Below are positions 50,447 to 59,438 of a DNA stretch of 64,000 nucleotides, one piece after another. The DNA comes from an uncultured Pelagibacteraceae bacterium (GTDB taxonomy: Bacteria; Pseudomonadota; Alphaproteobacteria; Pelagibacterales; Pelagibacteraceae): the NCBI GenBank assembly GCA_902613855.1, contig CACMIX010000001.1:224717-288716 (forward strand), given 5' to 3'. The number at the start of each line of letters is the position of its first letter. Within the stretch, counting starts at the first letter, position 1. A program made the translations under genes and the position numbers. Below the pieces are notes generated by a model, which saw only the letters and a list, made by a program, of their open reading frames with translations, was not told the DNA's origin and ran no database searches.

Positions 50447-50791
50447 ATGAAAGTATCTGCAACTAATTCAGCGTTAAATCTATTATCTGAGCTGCAAGAA
50501 AAATATGGTCAAAAATTAATGTTTCATCAATCTGGTGGTTGTTGTGATGGTAGTGCGCCAATGTGCTTTCAAGAAGGTGAATTTCCATTAGGCGACAATG
50601 ATTTGAAATTAGGTGAAATTGGTGGAGTGCCTTTTTATATGAATGCAGACCAATATGAAAAGTGGAAGCATACTGATCTAACAATTGATGCTGTCAAAGG
50701 AATAGGTGGCATGTTCTCATTAGATAATGGAACAGGTCGCAGATTTCTGACTAAATCAGAAATCTGCCTAGTAGTCGATAACGACAAATAA
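50447..50791 (+). CDS. DUF779 family protein
   Basis: From the ATG at 50447 the product has 114 residues, with FHQSGGCCDGSAPMCFQEGEFPLGDND near residue 30, GGVPFYMNADQYEKW and GRRFLTKSEIC. The GGCCDGSAPMC motif is the family signature and could bind a metal. DUF779 is encoded beside AldB/AcoD-type aldehyde dehydrogenases in many bacteria, as here, but its function is not known. The alternative ATG at 50429 lies in the arm of a hairpin and is less likely. Confidence 0.88.
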   Translation: MKVSATNSALNLLSELQEKYGQKLMFHQSGGCCDGSAPMCFQEGEFPLGDNDLKLGEIGGVPFYMNADQYEKWKHTDLTIDAVKGIGGMFSLDNGTGRRFLTKSEICLVVDNDK

Positions 50792-50803
50792 AATTAATCT
50801 TTA

Positions 50804-51130
50804 TTATTGACCTGGAGCTTTGTAAGCGCCCGAAGCAACTTCACTTGCTTTAGTTGTAGCTTTATTAAAGTCTATTGCTTCTAACATTGTTAAGTTTTTA
50901 ACTGCACCTGAAGCTTCTACTACAAGCTTAACCGCTGCAAAATCTTCAAAACTTGTTAATTCATTTACAACTACAAAGTCATATGAACCACGAACGATGT
51001 CCATACTATGCATTGTTCCACCCATTGCTTTTGTTAATTGTTCTACTACTGCTTTTCTATCACTTTTAGGATCTTTCAAAAAACCTTGAAAAGCTTTTTC
51101 AGTGTAGTTTCCCATTATGTATGCTTTCAT
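50804..51130 (-). CDS. GYD domain protein
   Basis: The 108-residue protein has an alpha+beta pattern: YIMGNYTEKAFQGFLKDP, then VVEQLTKAMGGTMHSMDIVRGSYDFVVVNEL, where RGSYDFV is the variant GYD motif, and LVVEASGAVKNLTMLEAI. GYD proteins are small dimeric-barrel-like proteins of unknown function. A strong ribosome site (AAGGAGGAAATA on the minus strand) precedes the start. It converges with DUF779 at a 12-base gap. Confidence 0.83.
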   Translation of the reverse strand: MKAYIMGNYTEKAFQGFLKDPKSDRKAVVEQLTKAMGGTMHSMDIVRGSYDFVVVNELTSFEDFAAVKLVVEASGAVKNLTMLEAIDFNKATTKASEVASGAYKAPGQ

Positions 51131-51255
51131 TATTTCCTCCTTTTAAAATCAATAGACTAGCACGAAGATGTTACATTTATCATCAACAAATTGTCTCGTT
51201 AAAAAAGTAAGAAAATAAATGTTTTTTATAAAATTATTATTGTTAGACTAATTGA

Positions 51256-52038
51256 ATGAATAATTTTTCCACTAAAGAAATAGAGAAGTTCTCAAATAAA
51301 ATATTAGAAGATTATGATAATAAAATTCCAGGACTAATTTTTAAAGAAAAACAAAAAATTACAAATGAAGATGCTCTACTAATTCAATCAAATGTTGCTA
51401 AATTAAGAAAAAAAAGAGGTGAAGAGATAATTGGATATAAAATTGGTTGTGTTTCAAAAGATACACAAAAGAAAATGGGTTTCAATCAACCAGCTTGTGG
51501 GTATCTTTGGAAAAATGAACTACACAAAAGTGAAACCATACTAAATAAAAAAGATTATACAAATCCAGCAATGGAAGCTGAATTTGGAGTAACACTAAAC
51601 AGAGATATAAAACCTGAAGATACTTCCTTTGATTATATTTTAGAATCTATCCAAGGTATTTATCCACTTATAGAAATTCATAATCTAATCTTTTATGGGC
51701 ATGAACCTTATGGAGCTGAACTGCTTGCAAATAATGCAATACATGCAGGAGTTATTTTAGGGGCAGAGAGCAAAGTTCCAGAAATCAAAATAGAAACTAA
51801 TCTTAAGCTAATTTATGACAAAGAAATTGTAGATACATGGACTGATAAGATTTGGCCTTTTGATATGCTGTCTGAAATTGAGTGGCTAGTTAAAGAACGA
51901 GCTAAAAACAATAATTTTTTGAAAAAAGGGAATTTAATTTTAACAGGAGCTTATGGATTTCCAGTTCCAATTAATGAAAAAAAATTAATTCAAGTCACAT
52001 CATCTGCTTTTGGTGATGTCGAAGCTACCTTTAATTAA
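51256..52038 (+). CDS. 2-keto-4-pentenoate hydratase family (FAA-fold) protein
   Basis: The 260-residue protein belongs to the hydratase/decarboxylase branch of the FAA fold (MhpD-like): IGYKIGCVSKDTQKKMG near residue 58, PAMEAEFGVTLNRDI near 98 with metal-binding E-x-E, GIYPLIEIHNLIF near 137 and LLANNAIHAGVILG. It would hydrate a 2-hydroxydienoate or act on a similar keto acid. It has no ring-cleavage neighbours, so its pathway is unclear. Its stop shares TTAA with the convergent PNPOx-like gene. Confidence 0.85.
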   Translation: MNNFSTKEIEKFSNKILEDYDNKIPGLIFKEKQKITNEDALLIQSNVAKLRKKRGEEIIGYKIGCVSKDTQKKMGFNQPACGYLWKNELHKSETILNKKDYTNPAMEAEFGVTLNRDIKPEDTSFDYILESIQGIYPLIEIHNLIFYGHEPYGAELLANNAIHAGVILGAESKVPEIKIETNLKLIYDKEIVDTWTDKIWPFDMLSEIEWLVKERAKNNNFLKKGNLILTGAYGFPVPINEKKLIQVTSSAFGDVEATFN

Positions 52039-52640
52039 GGAACTAACCAATTATTCTTATTATTATCTAAATTAAATCTGGCTCTTCGGTGACCTTTGGC
52101 AGCTAAGTACAACCATTCAATAGACTTAATTTTACACTGGATAACTGTAAAATTTTTATAACCTTCTTCACTTTGTTCTTTTGTATAATCAAAATTATCA
52201 AGCTCAGGTTTTAAACCGGAGGTCGGCTCATCAGAAACAGTACCAGGTCCATTATTAACTAAATAACATTTTCTACTTATATGCTGAGTTTTTTCCCATG
52301 ACTGTTTTGTAACATCATTATTGTGGTTAATAATCGCTTCTACTTTTAATCTTACCTGGATTTTTAATTCTTTGTCATAAAACAAAAATGAGGCTTTGGG
52401 ATTTTTTTTTAAAATATTTATTTTATCAGATCTAATATCACTATGAAATTGCACTAAATTATTATCTTCATCTGATTTTCTTAGAACTACAATTCTACTC
52501 TCGATGTTAGTATTATCCCCACATGAAAAAACTGGAATTCTAAAAGGTGAGCTTCTATCTTTAACTGCATTATTAAGCATTGACCAAATTTTTTTTTTGA
52601 TCTCATTAAAGTCCTCGTAATAAGGAACTGTATCAGTCAC
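52035..52640 (-). CDS. Pyridoxamine 5'-phosphate oxidase family (FMN-binding) protein
   Basis: The 201-residue split-barrel flavoprotein has SRIVVLRKSDEDNNLVQFHSDIRSDKI near residue 48, where R and K contact FMN phosphate, PKASFLFYDKELKIQVRLKVEA, and a C-terminal IEWLYLAAKGHRRARF. The last part resembles the RRA motif of PdxH, but the sequence is more like the PNPOx-like group in which general flavin reductases also occur. It sits 3 bases from the next upstream HIBADH-like gene. PNP oxidase activity is possible, not certain. Confidence 0.82.
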   Translation of the reverse strand: MTDTVPYYEDFNEIKKKIWSMLNNAVKDRSSPFRIPVFSCGDNTNIESRIVVLRKSDEDNNLVQFHSDIRSDKINILKKNPKASFLFYDKELKIQVRLKVEAIINHNNDVTKQSWEKTQHISRKCYLVNNGPGTVSDEPTSGLKPELDNFDYTKEQSEEGYKNFTVIQCKIKSIEWLYLAAKGHRRARFNLDNNKNNWLVP

Positions 52641-52643
52641 AAA

Positions 52644-53519
52644 TTATTTTTTCTTTTTTAAAAGAGCTATCAAACTAGAACTATCCCAACGATTACCACC
52701 CATTTCTTGTACTTTAGCGTAATAACCATCTACAATTTCTGTCACAGGTACTGGTGAACCATTTCTTTTTGCCTCTTCAATTACAATTGCTAGATCTTTT
52801 CTCATCCAATCTACAGCAAAACCATAATCAAATTTATCATCAGTCATAGTTCTGTATCTATTTTCCATTTGCCAAGATTGAGCAGCACCTTTTGATATAG
52901 TTTCCATAACTATATCCATATCTAATCCAGCATTTATCCCAAAGTTTATAGCTTCTGATAAACCTTGTACAGCTCCAGCTATACACATTTGGTTCATCAT
53001 TTTAGTAAGTTGTCCACTGCCTGAAGCACCAATTAATTTTACTTTTTGACTGTAACAATCAATTACTGGTTCAGCTTTTTTAAAAGTACTTTCATCACCA
53101 CCTACCATAACAGTTAATTTTCCACCTTCAGCTCCTGCTTGACCACCAGAAATAGGTGCGTCTAAAAAATCAAAACCTTTATCTTTTGCAGCTGCATATA
53201 GTTCTCTAGAAATTTCTGCTGATACAGTTGAATTATCAATATAAACACAACCTTTTTTAGCTGTATTAAATAATCCATGTTCTCCTAATGAAACTTCTCT
53301 TAGATCATTATCGTTTCCAACACATGTGAAAACAAAGTCTGCTCCATCAGCGGCTTCAGCAGGGGTATTAGCCATTTTACCTTTGTATTCACCAATCCAT
53401 TTTTCAGCTTTTGATTTAGTTCTGTTAAAAACAGTTACATTGTGTCCGGCTTTTGATATATATCCAGCCATTGGGTAGCCCATAACCCCAAGACCTATGA
53501 AAGCAACATTACAAGTCAT
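52644..53519 (-). CDS. NAD(P)-dependent 3-hydroxyisobutyrate dehydrogenase-family protein
   Basis: The 291-residue protein has the Rossmann motif FIGLGVMGYPMAG (7-19), LDAPISGGQAGAEGG near residue 119 and the catalytic Lys in SGQLTKMMNQMC near 170. It is a second member of the HIBADH/GarR family in this window, only moderately similar to the one at 2564. It would oxidise beta-hydroxyacids or reduce semialdehydes such as tartronate semialdehyde. It shares a transcript with the PNPOx-like gene. Confidence 0.87.
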   Translation of the reverse strand: MTCNVAFIGLGVMGYPMAGYISKAGHNVTVFNRTKSKAEKWIGEYKGKMANTPAEAADGADFVFTCVGNDNDLREVSLGEHGLFNTAKKGCVYIDNSTVSAEISRELYAAAKDKGFDFLDAPISGGQAGAEGGKLTVMVGGDESTFKKAEPVIDCYSQKVKLIGASGSGQLTKMMNQMCIAGAVQGLSEAINFGINAGLDMDIVMETISKGAAQSWQMENRYRTMTDDKFDYGFAVDWMRKDLAIVIEEAKRNGSPVPVTEIVDGYYAKVQEMGGNRWDSSSLIALLKKKK

Positions 53520-53530
53520 AATTTTTTTCT

Positions 53531-54736
53531 ATGTTTAAAATTTTAAATTTAAAAGTAATAATATTTGCATTTATTTTTACATTTTTTTCAAGTTTTGGAC
53601 AGAGTTTTTTTCTTGGTCTATTTAATTCTAGTATTAGAGAAGCTTTATCAATAACTCATGGACAATTTGGCTCAATTTATGCCTCTGCAACTTTATTAAG
53701 TAGTATTGTTTTAGTCTGGATAGGAAAAAAAATAGATGATGTGAATATATTAAAATTTGCCTCATATGTAATTATATTTCTATCAATTTCTTGTTTTATA
53801 TTTTCTAAAATTTCTTCTGTAATTTTTTTATTCATTGGAATTTTTTTAATGCGATTATCTGGTCAAGGTCTATCAAGCCATACAGCAACAACAACAATTT
53901 CTCGGTTTTTTGAAAAAAGTAGAGGTAGAGCTTTAAGCATAGGCTGGTTAGGTTTATCCTTAGCAGAATTTATCTTGCCTGTTCTAATTGTTTTTTTACT
54001 TACATTTATTCACTGGAGAGATATTTGGGTTTCTATTTCTATTTTAGTAATTATAGTTTTACCAATTGCTACATATTTTTTAGTCAAAGAAGTTAAACTT
54101 GATACCAGAGAAGATAGTAACAATGAAGTCATCACCAAACCAATAAAACAATGGAAAAGAATAGAAGTTTTAAAAGATTATAGATTTTATATTGTTTGTA
54201 TGACTATGCTAGCTGCACCATGGATTGCAACAGGTACTTTTGTTTATCAATCCTTTATTACTAGCTCAAAAGAATGGGGCCCATATGTAATTGCACAATC
54301 TTTTATGGTTTACTCAATAACAACTGTGGTGACTTTGTTTATTTCAGGTTTTTTAATTGATAAATTTTCCAGTAGAAAATTACTGATTTATATGAATGTT
54401 CCACTTTTTTTTGCAACAGCAGTCCTGTTCTTTTTTGACAGTGAAGTTTCATCATTTATTTTCTTTGGCTTTTTAGGTGTTACTAACGGCCTAGCTAATG
54501 TTTTAGGATCATCTACATGGGCTGAAATTTATGGTGTTAAGCATATTGGATCTATTAAAGCTCTCACAACAGCTTTAATGGTATTTGCTACTGCTTTTGG
54601 AACAGCATTATTTGGTATTCTTATAGATATTAATTTTTCAATTGAGCAAATAGCTATTGTTTCAGGGGCATATATTTTGACCTCAATAATTCTGCTTTAT
54701 TTAGTTAGAAGTAAGCTAAATCCACAATATATGTAA
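53531..54736 (+). CDS. Major facilitator superfamily transporter
   Basis: The 401-residue protein has 12 hydrophobic helices, the first-loop region RLSGQGLSSHTATTTISRFFEKSRGRALSIGWLG near residue 110 (MFS motif) and a central cytoplasmic loop near 195-215. FSSFGQSFFLGLFNSSIREA at the N-terminus is typical of the oxalate/formate-like or UhpC-like MFS branch that moves small organic acids. The substrate is unknown. It reads divergently from the HIBADH-like gene across 11 bases. Confidence 0.86.
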   Translation: MFKILNLKVIIFAFIFTFFSSFGQSFFLGLFNSSIREALSITHGQFGSIYASATLLSSIVLVWIGKKIDDVNILKFASYVIIFLSISCFIFSKISSVIFLFIGIFLMRLSGQGLSSHTATTTISRFFEKSRGRALSIGWLGLSLAEFILPVLIVFLLTFIHWRDIWVSISILVIIVLPIATYFLVKEVKLDTREDSNNEVITKPIKQWKRIEVLKDYRFYIVCMTMLAAPWIATGTFVYQSFITSSKEWGPYVIAQSFMVYSITTVVTLFISGFLIDKFSSRKLLIYMNVPLFFATAVLFFFDSEVSSFIFFGFLGVTNGLANVLGSSTWAEIYGVKHIGSIKALTTALMVFATAFGTALFGILIDINFSIEQIAIVSGAYILTSIILLYLVRSKLNPQYM

Positions 54737-54779
54737 AAAACTCCTTGATTTTAAAGGTCTCACTGTATAGATACTGCGC

Positions 54780-55301
54780 ATGGCAAGAGTAACTGTAGAA
54801 GACTGCATCGATAAAGTAGATAGTCCTTATGAATTAGTATTAGTAGCTAAAGAAAGAGCTACTCAATTAAATGCTGGTATAGAACCAACAATTGATAGAG
54901 ATAATGATAAAAATACAGTTATTTCGTTAAGAGAAATTGCAGAAGAAAAAATTCAAGTATCTGATTTAACCGATAGTGCAGTTTATAAACTTAGAAAACA
55001 TGTTGAACAAGTTGATGACACCGCAGAGGACGATGAAGATATAGGTGATGATTTTGAGAATTTATACAAAGGAGAAATTTCTAAAAGTGGAACCCCAATT
55101 CTTCCATCAAAAAGAGCAAGAAAAACTCCAGAAAAAATTCAAGTTACAAAAGAAGATTTAGCAGAATTATCTGAAACTGCTAAAGCTGATGTTGATAGTT
55201 CAGTTGGTGAAGAAACTATGAATGAAGATGGTGAAGTATCTTTAGACGAAGTTTCAGATAGTGAAGAGCCAGCTAATGAAGATACTCAAGAAGATCAATA
55301 A
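54780..55301 (+). CDS. rpoZ: RNA polymerase omega subunit with acidic C-terminal extension
   Basis: The N-terminal 70 residues are a standard omega subunit ([27 protein letters not shown], then [13 protein letters not shown]), which stabilises the beta' subunit. The product is 173 residues, about twice the E. coli length of 91. The C-terminal 95 residues are strongly acidic and low-complexity ([19 protein letters not shown], ending [12 protein letters not shown]). A possible extended -10 box (TGTATAGAT) lies just before the start, so the leader must be very short. Confidence 0.95.
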   Translation: MARVTVEDCIDKVDSPYELVLVAKERATQLNAGIEPTIDRDNDKNTVISLREIAEEKIQVSDLTDSAVYKLRKHVEQVDDTAEDDEDIGDDFENLYKGEISKSGTPILPSKRARKTPEKIQVTKEDLAELSETAKADVDSSVGEETMNEDGEVSLDEVSDSEEPANEDTQEDQ

Positions 55302-55304
55302 ATT

Positions 55305-56450
55305 TTAATTTACAAATTCTTTTATTATTTTTTCTCGGTGCTCATCTAAATCAGGGATGTCACCTCTTTTATTTGGATCATCATATGTAGACATTTTAAT
55401 AGGGTTTCCTGCCAATTTAAAATCTCCTATTACTTTATGATAAGCTTTTACAATCATGTTTCTTGCCTCAACTTGTGGATTTTCAACCGCTTCTTTAATA
55501 TTGAATATAGGGCCACAAGGAATTTTATCTTTCTCCATTTGACTAACCCATGCATTTGTTGATTTAGCAGAAAGTTTATTTTCTAGAATTGTTTTAAGTT
55601 CATCCATATTTTTTGCTCTTGAAGAATTAGTGTTAAATTTTTCATCAGTAAACATTTCAGGAACTTCTAAAATATTACAAAGCTTTTCAAATAACTTATC
55701 ATTTCCAGCAGCAATGATTATGTAACTATCTTTAGTTTTAAATGCTTCAAACGGTGCAATTGATGGGTGCCTTGAACCCATTGGCTTTGGTATTTCATTT
55801 TTAGATAAATATCTTGCAATTGCATTTTCAAGAATTGCAATTTGACAATCTAGCATGGAGACATCGATATACATTCCTTTACCTGTTTTTTGTCTATCAT
55901 ATAAAGCTGCATTAATTCCAATTGTTGTAAATAATCCAGCAGTAATATCTCCAATTGAAGTACCAACTCTTGTAGGTTCTGAATTTGGTTGACCTGTTAC
56001 ACTCATTAGTCCACCCATTCCTTGAACCACCATATCATACGCAGGTAATTCTTTTAAGGGACCTGTTTGTCCAAAACCAGATGCTGAAGCATAAATTAAT
56101 TTAGGAAACTTTTTACTAACTTCTTCCCAACCGTATCCCCATTTTTTTAAGGTTCCTGGTTTAAAATTCTCAACTAAGATATCTGCTTTAGATAAAATTT
56201 TATCAAATATTTTTTTATCATCTAAATTTTTTAAATTTAAAGCTATGCTTTCTTTTCCCCTATTGAGAGACATAAAATAGGCAGAGTAATTCTCAACAAA
56301 AGGACCAAATTTTCTAGAGTCATCACCTATTTCAGGAGCCTCAACTTTTATTACCCTTGCACCCAAATCTGATAAAATCATCGTGCAATATGGTCCGACC
56401 AAAACTCTTGTTAAATCAACTACCAATAAGTTTTTAAGTGGTCCATCCAT
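55305..56450 (-). CDS. CaiB/BaiF family CoA-transferase
   Basis: The 381-residue protein has the class III CoA-transferase start LKNLLVVDLTRVLVGPYCTMILSDLGARVIKVE, LNRGKESIALNLK near residue 63, GMGGLMSVTGQP near 143 and the catalytic Asp in TSIGDITAGLF near 167. It moves CoA between carboxylates. It is divergent from the second TRAP system across 100 bases, so it may activate the acid that this system imports. Malonyl-CoA decarboxylase downstream would fit a malonate scheme; this is inference. Confidence 0.9.
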   Translation of the reverse strand: MDGPLKNLLVVDLTRVLVGPYCTMILSDLGARVIKVEAPEIGDDSRKFGPFVENYSAYFMSLNRGKESIALNLKNLDDKKIFDKILSKADILVENFKPGTLKKWGYGWEEVSKKFPKLIYASASGFGQTGPLKELPAYDMVVQGMGGLMSVTGQPNSEPTRVGTSIGDITAGLFTTIGINAALYDRQKTGKGMYIDVSMLDCQIAILENAIARYLSKNEIPKPMGSRHPSIAPFEAFKTKDSYIIIAAGNDKLFEKLCNILEVPEMFTDEKFNTNSSRAKNMDELKTILENKLSAKSTNAWVSQMEKDKIPCGPIFNIKEAVENPQVEARNMIVKAYHKVIGDFKLAGNPIKMSTYDDPNKRGDIPDLDEHREKIIKEFVN

Positions 56451-56480
56451 AATTAGTATTAAAAATTAATTGTATTTTTT

Positions 56481-56516
56481 GTTAACTTGACTCTTAGCGT
56501 TAACTTCATTTTAATA
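56481..56516 (+). promoter_or_regulatory. Putative promoter/operator of the second TRAP operon
   Basis: TTGACT at 56487-56492 and TTAATA at 56511-56516 (18-base spacing) resemble -35/-10 boxes. GTTAAC occurs on both sides of the -35 box (56481-56486 and 56499-56504, 18 bases apart), a possible operator. The SBP start codon is at 56551 with a ribosome site (AGAGGGAGA). Confidence 0.4.
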
Positions 56517-56550
56517 CAACTATCATAAATAACAATAGAGGGAGAATTAA

Positions 56551-57561
56551 ATGTTAAAAAAAATATCTTTATGTTTAACTTCATTTGTTCTTGCGTTCAC
56601 TTTAATTGGTTCTGCTTATGCCGTAACTTTAAAAGCAAGTCACCAATGGCCAGGAACTCCAAGAGCTGATGGTTCATTTGACCCTAGACACGAAATGGTT
56701 CAAATAATTGCGGATGAAGTTAAAAAAGCTAATGTTGGAATAGATATAAGAATCTACCCAGCGAAATCTTTATACAAACCAAAAGAACAGTGGAAACCAA
56801 TGACAACTGGTCAATTGGATATTTCTGCATTTCCTTTAGCGTATGCTTCTAAATTCCATCCAGAATTTGATGCAACTTTAATGCCAGGAACTGTAAAAAA
56901 TCATGATCACGCATTAAGATTTAATAAAGGTCCTATGATGACTGAAATTAAAAGAATTATAACTGATGCAGGTGTAGTTGTTTTATCTGATGCTTGGTTA
57001 GGAGGTGGATTTGCCTCTAAGTCTCAATGTATCAAAAATCCAAGCGATGCAAAAGGACAGGTTATGAGAGCTGCAGGAAAAGCATTTAACCAAATGTTAG
57101 AAGCAGCTGGTGCAGGTATTCAAAGTATGCCTTCATCTGAAATTTACACTGGATTACAAACAGGTGTCTTAACAGGTGCAAATACTAGCTCAGGAAGTTT
57201 TGTAAGTTATAAAATTTATGAGCAAGTAACTTGTGCAACACCTCCAGGAAAATTTGGATTATGGTTTATGTATGAACCAATTCTAATGTCTAAAAAATCA
57301 TATGATGCTTTAAATTCAAAACAACAAAAAGCACTTATGGCTGCTGGTAAAGTAGCTGAAAAATATATGACAGCTCAAGTTGAGAATTTAGATAAAAAGT
57401 TTGAGGATGCATATAAAGCTGCAGGTGTTAAATTAGTCTACATGGACGAGAAAGATCATGCTGCATGGGTAGAGATTGCAAAGAAATCTTCTCATAAAGC
57501 TTTTGCTGAAAAAGTTCCAGGTGGAGATAAACTAATGGAAATGGCTTTGGCAGTTAAATAA
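56551..57561 (+). CDS. TRAP transporter solute-binding protein, DctP family
   Basis: The 336-residue protein has a signal peptide (cleaved near GSAYA-V) and the DctP body: LKASHQWPGTPRADG after the signal, VDIRIYPAKSLYKPKEQW, AKGQVMRAAGKAFNQMLEAAGAG near residue 165 (with the ligand-clamping Arg) and MPSSEIYTGLQTGVLTGANT near 190. It binds an organic acid in the periplasm. The two membrane subunits follow after a terminator. It is clearly distinct from the partial DctP at the window start. Confidence 0.94.
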   Translation: MLKKISLCLTSFVLAFTLIGSAYAVTLKASHQWPGTPRADGSFDPRHEMVQIIADEVKKANVGIDIRIYPAKSLYKPKEQWKPMTTGQLDISAFPLAYASKFHPEFDATLMPGTVKNHDHALRFNKGPMMTEIKRIITDAGVVVLSDAWLGGGFASKSQCIKNPSDAKGQVMRAAGKAFNQMLEAAGAGIQSMPSSEIYTGLQTGVLTGANTSSGSFVSYKIYEQVTCATPPGKFGLWFMYEPILMSKKSYDALNSKQQKALMAAGKVAEKYMTAQVENLDKKFEDAYKAAGVKLVYMDEKDHAAWVEIAKKSSHKAFAEKVPGGDKLMEMALAVK

Positions 57562-57575
57562 AGTAATATATAAAG

Positions 57576-57613
57576 AACCCCTATTTATCAAAAATAAGTA
57601 GGGGTTTTTTTTT
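57576..57613 (+). terminator. Rho-independent terminator between dctP and dctQ
   Basis: A 13-bp inverted repeat (57576-57588 and 57594-57606, one T-G pair, CAAAA loop) with an AACCCCTA arm is followed by a run of T (57605-57613) that ends at the start codon of the next gene. It is the best-formed terminator in the window. Read-through is needed for the downstream membrane genes unless they have their own promoter. Confidence 0.9.
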
Positions 57614-58102
57614 ATGAAAAATAAATATTTAAAATTCTGTAATTTTACAGCCAAAGCTTGTGGAGCATTTGCTGTTCTGGCTTTACTTTTATCAATTCTT
57701 GTAATTGTCGAATTAGTATTTGAAAGATATTTTTTTCAAAGAGCAATTACATGGCAAACTGAGCTAGTAACAATGTTGTTAGTTGCATCTACTTTCATTG
57801 GTAGTGCTTATGTTTTAAGTGAAAAAGCACATGTTAGTATGGAATGGATTTATGACTTTTTGTCCTCAAAAAACGTTTTAAGATTAAAAATTTTTACATC
57901 GTTATTAAGTTTATTATTTTTTTTAATTCTATTTTATTTTGGTTTCCTAATGGTTGAAGAGGCATTTACAAAAAATTACTCAACAGGCACAGTTTGGGAT
58001 CCTCCACTATGGATACCTTACTCATCAATGATGATTGGAGCTATTTTAATGATACTTCAGTACATTGCAGAAATTATTAAGTTAACTGATGAGGCAGACT
58101 AA
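57614..58102 (+). CDS. TRAP transporter small permease, DctQ family
   Basis: The 162-residue protein has four hydrophobic helices (about 15-37, 49-68, 87-112 and 130-150) and DctQ landmarks AITWQTELVTMLLVASTFIGSAYVL after helix 1 and GTVWDPPLWIPYSSM before helix 4. The WDPP motif near position 125 occurs also in the DctQ at 680. It begins directly after the T-run of the terminator, without a visible ribosome site, and is followed by dctM after four bases. Confidence 0.9.
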   Translation: MKNKYLKFCNFTAKACGAFAVLALLLSILVIVELVFERYFFQRAITWQTELVTMLLVASTFIGSAYVLSEKAHVSMEWIYDFLSSKNVLRLKIFTSLLSLLFFLILFYFGFLMVEEAFTKNYSTGTVWDPPLWIPYSSMMIGAILMILQYIAEIIKLTDEAD

Positions 58103-58106
58103 ATAA

Positions 58107-59438
58107 ATGGATCCATTAATAATAGCTATAATTGTTGCGGTTTTTACTTTAATAGTCCTTTTTTCAGGAATTCCAATTGCATTTGGTTTAAGCTTTGTAT
58201 CAATAGTTCTCTTAGTGTCATTTGAAGGTTTTCAAATGCTAGATGTTTTTGCAGAAACGTTTTACGCAGGACTAAATTCATTTGTCTTACTTTCGATACC
58301 AATGTTTATTTTAATGGGAATGGCAGTAGCTAATTCTCCTGCTGGAAAAGATTTATATACTGGTTTAGATAGATGGTTGTGGAGGCTTCCAGGTGGTTTA
58401 GTAATTTCTAATATTGGTGCTTGTTCAATTTTTGCAGCTTTAAGTGGATCAAGTCCAGCAACATGTGCAGCGATTGGGACAATGGGAATACCTGAGATGC
58501 GAAAAAGAGGTTACTCTGATCAAATTGCTACAGGCACTATAGCAGCAGGTGGCACATTGGGAGTTTTAATTCCTCCAAGTATAGTTTTAATAGTTTATGG
58601 AATTGCAACTGGTACATCGATTGGTAGACTATTCCTATGTGGATTAGTACCTGGTTTCATGTTGGCAGGTATGTTTGCAATTTGGGCTCTTATTCATAGC
58701 TACTTTATTGATAAAGATGCAGCTAAGGCTTTAAGGAATAGAACACCCCCTACTTTAAGAGAGAAACTTGAAGTATTACCTAGAGTTCTTCCATTTTTAG
58801 CAATTATAGCAGGCGTCTTATATGTTTTATATGGAGGTGTAGCAACTCCATCAGAGGCATCTGGTGTCGGAGCATTTTTAGTTTTTGTATTAATCGCTAT
58901 AGTTTACAAAATTTATCAACCAAAAAAAATATGGAATATTGTTAAAGTTTCAATGAAAGAAAGTGTAATGATAATGTTTATCATTGCTGCTTCTTATCTT
59001 TTTGCATTTACACTTTCACAACTTTATGTAACTCAGTCCTTAGCCCAGAGCATGGTTGAACTCAGTTCAAACAAATGGGTTGTATTTCTTTTAATAAATA
59101 TATTTCTTTTAATAGCAGGTTTCTTTTTACCTCCAGTAGCAGTTATTGTTATGACTTCTGCTATATTATTACCTGTAATTACTACATTAGGTTTTGATCC
59201 ATATTGGTTTGCTATTGTATTTACTATTAATATGGAGATAGGATTAATAACTCCACCTGTTGGATTAAATCTCTATATAATTAAAGGTATTACCCCAGAT
59301 GTTAGTTTGTCAGAGATTTTAAAAGGCTCGATACCATTCATGATTATAATGGCTTTAGCTATTTTAATTTTATGTATCTTTCCAGAAATAGTTACATGGC
59401 TTCCTGATAAAATAATGGGTAAACCTCTTGGATATTAA
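58107..59438 (+). CDS. TRAP transporter large permease, DctM family
   Basis: The 443-residue protein has about 12 hydrophobic helices, FVLLSIPMFILMGMAVANS near residue 60, ALSGSSPATCAAIGTMGIPEM near 111, GGTLGVLIPPSI near 149 and the second-half LITPPVGLNLYIIKG. It is the sodium-coupled translocating subunit. Its last bases contain the TTG start of dusA. As with the first TRAP set, the substrate is inferred from the neighbours and is not certain. Confidence 0.94.
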   Translation: MDPLIIAIIVAVFTLIVLFSGIPIAFGLSFVSIVLLVSFEGFQMLDVFAETFYAGLNSFVLLSIPMFILMGMAVANSPAGKDLYTGLDRWLWRLPGGLVISNIGACSIFAALSGSSPATCAAIGTMGIPEMRKRGYSDQIATGTIAAGGTLGVLIPPSIVLIVYGIATGTSIGRLFLCGLVPGFMLAGMFAIWALIHSYFIDKDAAKALRNRTPPTLREKLEVLPRVLPFLAIIAGVLYVLYGGVATPSEASGVGAFLVFVLIAIVYKIYQPKKIWNIVKVSMKESVMIMFIIAASYLFAFTLSQLYVTQSLAQSMVELSSNKWVVFLLINIFLLIAGFFLPPVAVIVMTSAILLPVITTLGFDPYWFAIVFTINMEIGLITPPVGLNLYIIKGITPDVSLSEILKGSIPFMIIMALAILILCIFPEIVTWLPDKIMGKPLGY

